Source: CAIWXH01 sp964555675 (GTDB lineage Bacteria > Chloroflexota > Chloroflexia > Chloroflexales > Chloroflexaceae). From it: DNA of 41,250 bases. The DNA lies in contig CAZKTU010000034.1 of assembly GCA_964555675.1 (NCBI GenBank), forward strand, positions 1-41,250, given 5' to 3'. Under the pieces are notes generated by a model that did no database searches, was not told the DNA's origin, and saw nothing but the letters and a program-made list of their open reading frames with translations. How positions within the stretch are numbered: the first letter of the stretch is position 1; each line of letters starts with the position of its first letter. Below, piece by piece: positions 29,421 through 36,098 of this stretch. A program made the translations under genes and the position numbers.

Positions 29421-30647
29421 CTAATGCCGGTCGTCGGGCGTCGTCGGGCGTTCGTCGGCGCCAGCGTCGCCCGAGCCGCTGACCGCGGCGGGCAGGTGCC
29501 CATGGACAAAGGGCTTGGGGGCGACGGCGGCGTGGCTGCGGCGGCGCAGCGGAATCTCGCGGCGGTCCGGTACTATCGCCTGGGGGGCCTGGGGGGCGGG
29601 CTCGAGGATCGGGGCGGGGGGCCGCGGCGCGGTGACGCTCAGCGGCGTGGGGGTCGTGGGCTGCGGGGCCGGCTGCGGCGCGGCGCGGCGGCGTAGCGGG
29701 ATCTCGTGGTAGGTAGGGGGCTCGGGCGCGGCCTGGGGCTCCTCATCGCGTGCGACGGCGGGGCGGGGCGCGGCGGGGCGAGGCGGGGCCTCGGCCGGGT
29801 CCTGGGCTGCCGGCGCGCCGGCGGGTGCGCCGTTGCGATTGAGGAAGGCCATGGCCATCTGCTGGGCGCTCGGGTTGCTGGAGACTGTGTGCACAAGGTC
29901 GTTGATCGCGCGCACGGCCTCGGTCAGCTCGCGTAGGCTGCCGCTATTCAGGTCGAAGGGCAGGGGCAGGTCGGCCTCGCGGATCGAGCGGCGCAGGGTA
30001 TCCCAGGCCGAGCGGGCGAGGCGGCCGGCGGCGTAGATCTGGCCGGGGGGGAGGCTCGCCGGGTCTTGAACGAAGGCCGGGCCAGGGCTAGAGGGCTGGG
30101 ACACGGCGGCCCCAGGCCAGCGGTAGGGTGTCTCGCCGGGGCGCAGGCCATCGACGTGGCCGTAGATCTGCTCGCCGAGGACGGCCATAATCTCGGGGCC
30201 GGCGAGGCGGGCGTCGACGCCCTGGGCGACGATCGCGCGGGCGGCCTCGCTGGCGGCGCGCAGCAGGGTCAGAGCGGCCTGGAGGTTCGCCAGGGGGAGG
30301 AGGGCCAGGGTGAAGTGCTGGTCGTCCTCGTCGGGGGCGGCGAAGGTGAGCTCGACCTGGGCGTGCAGGGGGTCGACCCCGACGCCCTCGATCAGAGTCA
30401 GCTCAGCCAGGGGGAAGGCGCAGCAGAGATGGCGACCATAGTCACGGGCCCAGAGGATCACCCGCAGGCTGGTCACCAGGCAGTAATCATGGAGGGTTGG
30501 GCCGCTCAGGCGCTGGCCGCTGCCGTCGAGCAGCACGCCGTCGAGGGCGACAAGGATCTGCTCGTCGGGCTCGACGAGGCCAAGGGCCTCGAGCTCGGCG
30601 AGATGAGCGGGAACGACCGTATGGCTATGGTAGAGGAGACTGATCAT
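29421..30647 (-). CDS. Pro/Ala-rich protein with N-terminal PH-like domain, copy 1
   Basis: A 408-residue protein, paralogous at its N-terminus to the next gene. Residues 1-140 are folded (PAHLAELEALGLVEPDEQILVALDGVLLDGSGQ, LHDYCLVTSLRVILWARDYGRHLCCAFPLAEL, FTLALLPLANLQAALTLLRAAS). A helical middle part (SAWDTLRRSIREADLPLPFDLNSGSLRELTEAVRAINDLV) and a Pro/Ala-rich tail follow, containing the motif EIPLRRR twice, about 50 residues apart. No signal or membrane helix is evident. The start has no ribosome-binding site; it lies 80 bases after csmA with a large hairpin between. By position it is likely to act with CsmA in the chlorosome, but no function is known to me. Confidence 0.65.
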   Translation of the reverse strand: MISLLYHSHTVVPAHLAELEALGLVEPDEQILVALDGVLLDGSGQRLSGPTLHDYCLVTSLRVILWARDYGRHLCCAFPLAELTLIEGVGVDPLHAQVELTFAAPDEDDQHFTLALLPLANLQAALTLLRAASEAARAIVAQGVDARLAGPEIMAVLGEQIYGHVDGLRPGETPYRWPGAAVSQPSSPGPAFVQDPASLPPGQIYAAGRLARSAWDTLRRSIREADLPLPFDLNSGSLRELTEAVRAINDLVHTVSSNPSAQQMAMAFLNRNGAPAGAPAAQDPAEAPPRPAAPRPAVARDEEPQAAPEPPTYHEIPLRRRAAPQPAPQPTTPTPLSVTAPRPPAPILEPAPQAPQAIVPDRREIPLRRRSHAAVAPKPFVHGHLPAAVSGSGDAGADERPTTPDDRH

Positions 30648-30671
30648 GGTTCAAGGTAGCGGTCGCAGGGC

Positions 30672-30713
30672 GCAGGATACAGGATGCGGCGCGGGCTACA
30701 TCCTATATCCTGC
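30672..30713 (-). repeat. Hairpin after csmA
   Basis: GCAGGATACAGGATG (30672-30686) and CATCCTATATCCTGC (30699-30713) form a 15-bp stem with a single wobble and a 12-nt loop, just 13 bases beyond the csmA stop. It may protect the csmA mRNA end or set the ratio of csmA to the genes behind it. It resembles the hairpin after rpmH. Confidence 0.65.
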
Positions 30714-30726
30714 ACCCCGTTCCCTC

Positions 30727-30969
30727 CTACCGATTGAAGCGCGAGCGGATGCGCTTCGGGCGGAAGCCCGCATCCGGGGTGGTGAAGCCACCCTCGCCGC
30801 TGCCGCTGCGGGCGATGCCCGGGTAGGCGTTGCGGTTGATGTTCTCGACCGCGGCTGATGTGGCCTGAAGAGCGTTCGACACCCACTGCCAGTGACCCTG
30901 GAACATGATGTCGCCGATCTGAGCCACCTGAGCCGACGACTCCGAGAACCAGCCTCGTGTGACGGCCAT
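30727..30969 (-). CDS. csmA: Chlorosome protein CsmA, baseplate BChl a-binding protein
   Basis: An 80-residue precursor. MAVTRGWFSESSAQVAQIGD and IMFQGHWQWVSNALQAT, then AVENINRNAYPG, are the CsmA sequence as I remember it from Chloroflexus. The helix carries the GHWQW motif, whose His26 binds BChl a; CsmA forms the paracrystalline baseplate joining chlorosome and membrane. The C-terminal 28 or so residues (IARSGSGEGGFTTPDAGFRPKRIRSRFNR) form a basic extension that, in known CsmA proteins, is cut off to give a mature chain of about 51 residues. AAGGAGG stands seven bases before the ATG, a strong site fitting an abundant protein. It lies between an ArsA-type ATPase and the two Pro-rich paralogues. 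Confidence 0.96.
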   Translation of the reverse strand: MAVTRGWFSESSAQVAQIGDIMFQGHWQWVSNALQATSAAVENINRNAYPGIARSGSGEGGFTTPDAGFRPKRIRSRFNR

Positions 30970-31075
30970 CCGTACACCTCCTTAACCTAAGCGGACACTG
31001 TATAGGTTCCGGGGGGACGCCCCGGGGGACCCCAAGGGGCGCTCTGGGCGGCGGGGCCGCCGTGAGCGGGCGCGG

Positions 31076-32275
31076 TCAGCGACGGACGCCGCTTGCCGCG
31101 TAGAAGGGGACGATCAGCCAGTCGCCCTCCATCTCGGCCTGACCCGCCTCCTGGCCGGCCAGGCTGGTGGGCAGGGTCATGATGCGCCGGAAGTCGCCGA
31201 TCTGGATGACCAGTTCGTCGCCGTTCTGGAAGAGATCGAGCTGGGTGACGTCGGCGAAGGGCAGCTTGATCTTCACCCGGTACGAGCCATCGGGCAGCTT
31301 GGCCAGATCCATCGGGGCCTCTTTGTAGAGCACCGCGGTGGGGTCGCTCTCGCCATAGATGTCGCGGCCCATGATGCGCAGCTTCTCGATGCCGACGACC
31401 TCTTCGGCGTAGTAGGGCACGTGCTTGATCGGCAGGGGGTTGAAGGAGTGCTCGACCTCCTGGAGGTAGCGCTGCTGCACGTCCTTCCAGTGGTTCAGGT
31501 AGCCGCTGTCTTTGTGGACGGGCAGGATCTTGTTGACGACCACCGTGTCGACGGTCATACCGTACATCGAGAGATAGGTGAGGGCGCGCTGGCTCTCTTT
31601 GATCACCATCTTCTCGGGGTTCATGACCAGGCGAATCGAGGTCTCGAGGGGGTTCGTCAGGGTCTCGGTGACGCCGACCATCTGGGCGAACATCTCGTCG
31701 ACGGCCTCGTAGACCTCGGTGGGGGCGATCATCTTGCCGAGGGTCGGGTTGAGCTTGCCCATGGGGCGCAGGAGGGGCTTGATCACGAACTTCTCGGCCC
31801 CGCGCAGCATGTTCATGGCCCACTTGAAGGTCTCGGGGGCCGAGAGTAGGCGCAGGGTCTCGCCCGTGGGGGCGCAGTCGATCACCAGCAGGTCGTAGTC
31901 GCCCGCATCCTTGTGCTTCTTGATGCGGATGAGCGGGAAGGCCTCCTCCATGCCGGGGAGGATGCTCATCTCGTCGGCGAGGATGCCCTCGACGCCCTGG
32001 TCGGCCATCAGCTGCGAGAAGTGCTCGCGCACCGTGCCCCAGTTGCTCTCGATATCGTGGTAGATGCTCACCTCGAGGGCGTCGAGGTTCGGCGTGATAC
32101 GCACGGGCTCGGGGCTGAGTGGCCCCTCGAGGTCGAGCGAGTCGGCGAGGCTGTGGGCGGGGTCGGTGCTCATCACCAGGGTGCGCAAGCCCATATCTGC
32201 GGCGCGCAAGGCCGTGGCTGCTGCAACGCTCGTTTTGCCGACGCCGCCTTTGCCCGTAAAGATGAGGGTACGCAT
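31076..32275 (-). CDS. ArsA/Get3-type ATPase at the head of the csmA operon
   Basis: A 399-residue ATPase. The Walker A is FTGKGGVGKTSVAAATA (6-22) with the signature Lys; LVMSTDPAHSLADSLDLEG and LLVIDCAPTGETLRLLSAPE are the other standard ArsA motifs; the C-terminal Hsp20-like domain (about 310-390, VKIKLPFADVTQLDLFQNGDELVIQIGDFRRIMTLP) ends the chain. It is the third ArsA-type protein of the cluster and clearly related to the intact one at 26639-27871. Genes of this kind lie near csmA in Chloroflexus as I recall, so this is probably a conserved link. A frame upstream is open but AAAGG five bases before the ATG at 32275 fixes the start. Its promoter is at 32425-32453, with a leader of about 145 bases. 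Confidence 0.92.
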   Translation of the reverse strand: MRTLIFTGKGGVGKTSVAAATALRAADMGLRTLVMSTDPAHSLADSLDLEGPLSPEPVRITPNLDALEVSIYHDIESNWGTVREHFSQLMADQGVEGILADEMSILPGMEEAFPLIRIKKHKDAGDYDLLVIDCAPTGETLRLLSAPETFKWAMNMLRGAEKFVIKPLLRPMGKLNPTLGKMIAPTEVYEAVDEMFAQMVGVTETLTNPLETSIRLVMNPEKMVIKESQRALTYLSMYGMTVDTVVVNKILPVHKDSGYLNHWKDVQQRYLQEVEHSFNPLPIKHVPYYAEEVVGIEKLRIMGRDIYGESDPTAVLYKEAPMDLAKLPDGSYRVKIKLPFADVTQLDLFQNGDELVIQIGDFRRIMTLPTSLAGQEAGQAEMEGDWLIVPFYAASGVRR

Positions 32276-32424
32276 CGTTGCCTTTCCTGGAGCGGAGCGC
32301 TCAGATTCAGTCTGTGGGCGGGCGCAATCTAGGGGGGGCCGACGCTCTGGCGAGTCGGCTTTTTGCTTAAATGGCAAAAGCAGAAAAATCAAGTGCAGAC
32401 CGATTGGTACCTGGCTGTGACGCA

Positions 32425-32453
32425 ATAGTACCACGAACAGCGGGGGGTGTCAA
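32425..32453 (-). promoter_or_regulatory. Promoter of the ArsA-csmA operon
   Basis: On the minus strand TTGACA (32453-32448) and TACTAT (32430-32425) lie 17 bases apart. The long leader to the ATG at 32275 leaves room for regulation after initiation. Confidence 0.8.
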
Positions 32454-32653
32454 TAAAAGTGACCTATATGCACGAAGGCTCCATGTAGGTTGTCGCACGG
32501 CTACAGACGGCTAAATGCGAGCGCCGATCAGCCCTGGGCCTGAGCTGGAATGTGCCCACTGCACAATATTTGCCCCCACTTTCGCCTGCCTGCACCGCCT
32601 TTATCACCCTCTTGAAACCCCGCAGCCACAGGGGCTAGTCACGGGTGTCTTGT

Positions 32654-32668
32654 CTTATTTGCAATAAG
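32654..32668. promoter_or_regulatory. Palindrome upstream of the truncated haemoglobin gene
   Basis: CTTATTtgcAATAAG has perfect 6-bp arms and lies about 65 bases before the globin start. It is AT-rich in a GC-rich genome, as regulator sites often are. No specific regulator can be named. Confidence 0.4.
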
Positions 32669-32729
32669 GGTCAAGCATTATTCTTGCAACGAGGCGACTG
32701 CGCGCCCTCTGGCGCTCTCGTGATAGACT

Positions 32730-33131
32730 ATGCCCATGAGCAACGAACCAACGGTCTTCGAGCAGGCCGGCGGCGCCGCGGCAATCCGGCGTCTAGTCGA
32801 CGCCTTCTACGCCCGCGTCGAGCAGGACCCTCTGCTGCGCCCGATGTTCCCCGACGACCTCGGCCCCGGCAAAGAGCACCAGTACCTCTTTCTGGTGCAG
32901 TACTTCGGCGGCCCGAACGACTACAGCCAGCAGCGGGGCCATCCCAGGCTGCGCATGCGCCACGCCCCCTTCCCGATCGGCCCCGCCGAGCGGGACGCCT
33001 GGCTCGGCCACATGCTCGCCGCCATCGACGAGGCCGGCATCGGCGAGCCCGCCCGCACGGCCATGCGCGCCTACTTCGAGATGGCCGCCCCCGCCATGAT
33101 GAACCAGCTGCCGCCGCTGCGTGTGATGTAG
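32730..33131 (+). CDS. Truncated haemoglobin, group II (TrHbO-like)
   Basis: A 133-residue two-over-two globin. The proximal-His region is LRMRHAPFPIGPAERDAWLGHM (about 73-94), with His in MRHAPFPIG and the G-helix Trp (AWLGHM) that marks group II. The B-helix has VDAFYARVEQDPLLRPMFP with a Tyr-type gate region, and QYFGGPNDYSQQRGHPRL is the standard C/E-helix stretch. Such proteins bind O2 or NO and may detoxify NO or reactive oxygen. Two ATGs (32730 and 32736) are possible; neither has a ribosome-binding site. This is the second globin in the window, besides the protoglobin-like gene at 7777-8325. Confidence 0.9.
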   Translation: MPMSNEPTVFEQAGGAAAIRRLVDAFYARVEQDPLLRPMFPDDLGPGKEHQYLFLVQYFGGPNDYSQQRGHPRLRMRHAPFPIGPAERDAWLGHMLAAIDEAGIGEPARTAMRAYFEMAAPAMMNQLPPLRVM

Positions 33132-33200
33132 GACGTCGCAACCTCCGGGCTCTGCTCGTCGTCTGTAGGACAGAGATGAGCAGATACCCCGGAGGACTGT

Positions 33201-34595
33201 ATGCGGCGAGCTCTGTTGCCGGCCGCGCTGCTGGCGTTGCTGCTTGCGGCAGCGCTGATTGTGGCGTCGGCCCTGGCGCGCCCGGCCCCGGCCCCCCTCG
33301 CGGGCGGGGCGGCCCGTGTCGAGCAGGTTGACGCGAGCGCTTACCCCCAGATTACCCTCTATGTCTCGGTCGCCGACGAGGCCGGCCGCCCCCTGCTCGG
33401 GCTGGGCGCCGATGCTTTCGCCGTGAGCGAAGACGGCGTCCCGGTCGAGGTGGCCGAGTTCGGCGGGGGCGGCGCGGGCCTCGTCACCAGCGCCCTCGTG
33501 GTCGACCGCTCGCTGAGCATGGAGGACGAGGCGAAGCTGGCGGGCGCCCAGGAGGCCGCCGCGGCCTTCGTCGAGCTCATGCGCCCCGGCGACCGCGCGG
33601 CCGTGCTGCCCTTTAATGATGCGGTGGGCCGGGCGGCGCCCTTCACGGCGGACCAGGACGAGCTGCGCGAGGCGATCAGCCGGCTGAGGGCCGACGGCGG
33701 CACGGCCCTCTATGACGCCGTCGTCGCCGGGGTCGAGCTGCTGCGCGACGCGCCCGGCCGGCGGCTGCTCGTCGTGCTCAGCGACGGCCAGGACTGCAGC
33801 ACGCCCTTCGACGCCTGCCCCGACGAGTATGGCAGCGAGCGTACCCTCGACGAGGCCATTGCCTACGCCCAGGCCGCCGGGCAGCCTGTGGCCGTGGTGG
33901 GCCTGGGCGAGCGGGCCGGCGGCGACCGCGACGGGATCGACGAGGCTGTGCTGCAGCAGATCGCCGCCGAGACGGGCGGGCGCTACTTCTACGCGCCGCG
34001 GGCCGGCGACCTGGCCGAGCTCTATGCCGACCTCGCGGGCGATGTACAGGGTGAATACCGCCTGAGCTACGTCAGCCCGCGCCCGTTCTACGATGGGACG
34101 CGGCGCGATATCAGGGTGCAGGCCGGCGCGAGTGTGGCCGCCGGCGGCTATACCGAGCGCCACCTGATCAATGTAGTCTCCGATCCGCTCGTCGGCCTCG
34201 TGCTGCTGACCCCCCTGGTCGGCCTGCTGGCCCTGCCGGCCGCCCTGCGCAGGCGTCGCGAGCGCGTCGGGGCCTCAGGGCCCGCCGTGGCCGGGGGCGT
34301 TGCGCCCCTCGAGACAGCCTCGGCTCTGGCTGCGCCCGCGATGGCCGCCTCGTCGGCCTATGCGGCAGCCGTAGTCGTAGCGCCCGGTATGGCGCTCGAG
34401 GGGCGGCGCTGTGCGAGCTGTGGCGGCGCTCTGCGGGCGACGGCGCGCTTCTGCTCGGCCTGCGGGACGACCCAGCCGCCCGGGCCCGCGCCTCTGGCCG
34501 AGCGGCGCACCTTCTGCGATATGTGCGGGCTGCCGGTGGAGGCTGACGCGAAGTACTGCACGAGCTGCGGCGAGCCTGTGGCTCGGCGAGCGTAG
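33201..34595 (+). CDS. VWA-domain membrane protein with C-terminal zinc ribbons
   Basis: A 464-residue protein. A signal/anchor helix (about 4-27) leads to an outer segment (QITLYVSVADEAGRPLLGLGADAFAVSEDG), then a von Willebrand type A domain (about 92-285) with the metal site DRSLSM (DxSxS), the Thr in GGTALYDA and the Asp in VLSDGQD; VWA domains bind metal and ligand proteins. A second membrane helix follows near 330-350. The last 70 residues carry two zinc ribbons, CASCGGALRATARFCSACG and CDMCGLPVEADAKYCTSCG. The zinc part would be cytoplasmic and the VWA outside, unless the first helix is cleaved. GGAGG stands five bases before the ATG. It precedes a FHA gene by 39 bases, so they likely form an operon. 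Confidence 0.88.
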   Translation: MRRALLPAALLALLLAAALIVASALARPAPAPLAGGAARVEQVDASAYPQITLYVSVADEAGRPLLGLGADAFAVSEDGVPVEVAEFGGGGAGLVTSALVVDRSLSMEDEAKLAGAQEAAAAFVELMRPGDRAAVLPFNDAVGRAAPFTADQDELREAISRLRADGGTALYDAVVAGVELLRDAPGRRLLVVLSDGQDCSTPFDACPDEYGSERTLDEAIAYAQAAGQPVAVVGLGERAGGDRDGIDEAVLQQIAAETGGRYFYAPRAGDLAELYADLAGDVQGEYRLSYVSPRPFYDGTRRDIRVQAGASVAAGGYTERHLINVVSDPLVGLVLLTPLVGLLALPAALRRRRERVGASGPAVAGGVAPLETASALAAPAMAASSAYAAAVVVAPGMALEGRRCASCGGALRATARFCSACGTTQPPGPAPLAERRTFCDMCGLPVEADAKYCTSCGEPVARRA

Positions 34596-34634
34596 CAGGC
34601 GGGCAAAGCGCTATAAGAGGAGGAGGCCTGCGCG

Positions 34635-35501
34635 ATGAGCAAGGCTCTACAGATCTACTACTCGGCACTCTTCGGGGCGCTGGGCGGGCTGCTGGGGTGG
34701 TGGGCCATGGGCAGTGTGGCGACCCAGGCCTGGGGCGTGTGGGCGGCCGCCCTGGCCGTGGGCGCCGGGCTGGGCGCGGCCCTGGGGGCTCTAGTGGCCG
34801 CCGCAGACGGGGCCGCGGTGAAGCGCAAGCCGGCGCGGGCGATCCGCGACGGCATCCTCGGCGGCCTGGCCGGCCTCCTGGCGGGTGCCGCCGGCATGCT
34901 CGCGGCCCAGGCGGCCTTCTTCGCCCTCGGCGGAGGCTGGGAGGGCCGGGCCCTCAGCTGGATGCTGCTTGGCGGCCTGATCGGGGCGGGCGATCTGCTG
35001 GTGAGCCGGCGGCCCGTGCGGGCCCTCTACGCCGCGGTCGGCGGGCTGACTGGCGGGCTGGCGGGCGGCCTGCTCTACGAGGGGCTGACCCGCCAGTTCC
35101 TCGCCACGAGCGGCCCGGCCCAGGTCTGGATCGGCGGCCTCGGCCTGGCGATCGTCGGCGCGTGCATCGGCGCCCTCATCCCCCTGGCCCGCCAGGTCTT
35201 CGCCCGCGGCGAGCTGCGGGTCCTACAGGGCGAGCAGGCTGGCCTGGTGCGCGAGGTGACGGACAGGGCAACCATCGGGCGCTACGACGGCAATGACCTC
35301 TACCTCCCGGACGCGGGGGTGGCCTGGCGCCACGCAGTAGTGCGCCGCTCCGGCGACGGCTTCGCCCTCGAACTGCTGCCCGAGAGCGACGGGACAGCCC
35401 AGGTAGGTGAGCAGCGCCTCGCCCCCGGCGCAAGCCACCCGCTCCAGAGCGGCGACCGGATCAGGCTCGGCGGCGCTGAGTTGGAGTTTGTGGGCCGGTG
35501 A
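34635..35501 (+). CDS. Multi-helix membrane protein with C-terminal FHA-like domain
   Basis: A 288-residue protein. Residues 1-190 are rich in Gly/Ala membrane helices (five to six segments). The C-terminal 95 residues form a FHA-like domain: LRVLQGEQAGLVREVTDRATIGRYDGNDLYLPDAGVAWRHAVVRR, then GDRIRLGGAELEFVGR. FHA domains bind phosphothreonine peptides. The usual phosphate-binding Ser/His pair (VSRxHA) is changed: the Arg-His-Ala (WRHA) remains but the Ser position is Trp (GVAWRHA), so phosphate binding may be weak or lost. AGAGGAGGAG is close before the ATG. A clear terminator follows. Confidence 0.85.
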   Translation: MSKALQIYYSALFGALGGLLGWWAMGSVATQAWGVWAAALAVGAGLGAALGALVAAADGAAVKRKPARAIRDGILGGLAGLLAGAAGMLAAQAAFFALGGGWEGRALSWMLLGGLIGAGDLLVSRRPVRALYAAVGGLTGGLAGGLLYEGLTRQFLATSGPAQVWIGGLGLAIVGACIGALIPLARQVFARGELRVLQGEQAGLVREVTDRATIGRYDGNDLYLPDAGVAWRHAVVRRSGDGFALELLPESDGTAQVGEQRLAPGASHPLQSGDRIRLGGAELEFVGR

Positions 35502-35526
35502 CGTATGGCCCCCGGTATGCTCTACG

Positions 35527-35560
35527 CCCCCTTCGCGCACTGCCGGAGGGGGATTTTTTT
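35527..35560 (+). terminator. Terminator after the FHA gene
   Basis: CCCCCT (35527-35532) pairs with AGGGGG (35547-35552) and is followed by seven Ts (35554-35560). The loop is 14 bases. Confidence 0.75.
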
Positions 35561-35617
35561 GCATGGTTGTGAATAAACCGCAGATCGTCTAGATCGCTTA
35601 ACAATCAGGTGGGGGCG

Positions 35618-35647
35618 TTGATTTGCCCGCAGACGCCATGGTATAAT
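35618..35647 (+). promoter_or_regulatory. Promoter before the small membrane protein
   Basis: TTGATT (35618-35623) and the consensus TATAAT (35642-35647) are 18 bases apart. Just downstream, two direct copies of ATTGTGAA-TAG (35654-35679) could bind a regulator. The leader to the ATG is about 75 bases. Confidence 0.75.
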
Positions 35648-35726
35648 TCCCCCATTGTGAATAGATTGTGAAATAGCCCACGAGTTTTCCCCGCGCGCCC
35701 CTAGGGCGACTGGAAAGTGAGCACCC

Positions 35727-35945
35727 ATGCTGAGCCACGGGCTCTTCTGGCTGGTGGTGGCCGTGTTCGTGGTCGGACAGGCTATCCTGGTACACGCGGC
35801 CTGGCGGCTCCGCAAGAGCGAGGCGGCGCTACCAGCGGGGGTGCCGCGCAGCCACGGCGGCGCCGATCTGGCCTGGACGCTGGTGACCGCCGCCCTGACC
35901 GGGCTCATGTTCTACTACGCCTATCTGGCGCTGCCCGCGCTGTAG
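35727..35945 (+). CDS. Small membrane protein upstream of ctaA-ctaB
   Basis: A 72-residue protein with two membrane helices (about 4-24 and 47-68) joined by a charged loop (RLRKSEAALPAGVPRSHGGADLAWT). The layout, and the phrase GADLAWTLVTAALTG, recall the N-terminal two-helix part of cytochrome c oxidase subunit II, but the copper domain is absent. It sits upstream of the haem A/O synthesis fusion gene, which fits a role in a terminal oxidase. I am not sure of the family; an unrelated membrane peptide is also possible. GGAAAGTGAG stands ahead of the ATG. Confidence 0.7.
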   Translation: MLSHGLFWLVVAVFVVGQAILVHAAWRLRKSEAALPAGVPRSHGGADLAWTLVTAALTGLMFYYAYLALPAL

Positions 35946-35947
35946 GG

Positions 35948-35969
35948 TTGCACCACTCTGATGGTGCAA
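35948..35969 (+). repeat. Hairpin after the small membrane protein
   Basis: TTGCACCA-ctctga-TGGTGCAA has 8-bp perfect arms, with no T-tract. It is followed by a second palindrome and runs of GAGCCCTCCC. Confidence 0.6.
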
Positions 35970-35980
35970 AGCATGTTTCC

Positions 35981-35999
35981 GGGAGGGCCCTGCCCTCCC
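35981..35999. repeat. GGGAGGGC palindrome before ctaA-ctaB
   Basis: GGGAGGGC-cct-GCCCTCCC, arms 8 bp. It is a member of the GC-rich palindrome family noted at 4371, 16369 and 38732. Confidence 0.6.
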
Positions 36000-36098
36000 A
36001 AGCCCTCCCGAGCCCTCCCGGCGGCCAGCCCGCATCATCTATAGTGGCGGGCCCTGTTCTCCCTCCCCCGGTACTGACCGCTGTGCTAGAGAGACGTT

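Larger units (their letters stand above)
32276..32729. other. 454-bp divergent intergenic region
   Basis: It separates the csmA operon from the truncated haemoglobin gene. It holds the ArsA-csmA promoter (32425-32453), the untranslated leader of that transcript (about 32276-32418) and, on the other side, a 15-bp palindrome (32654-32668). The middle, about 32460-32640, holds no gene or strong signal that I can see. Confidence 0.7.

Noticed and set aside
26735..29482. A plus-strand open frame of 915 codons opposite the ArsA-type ATPase and a Pro-rich protein
   Set aside because: The product is a run of Gly/Ala/Val/Glu/Arg with no domain, while the opposite strand carries a clear ATPase with all motifs.
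26639..32275. ArsA-type ATPases considered as arsenic resistance genes
   Set aside because: No arsB, arsR, arsC or arsD is near; the proteins carry the Hsp20-like C-terminal domain of the non-arsenic group and sit with csmA.
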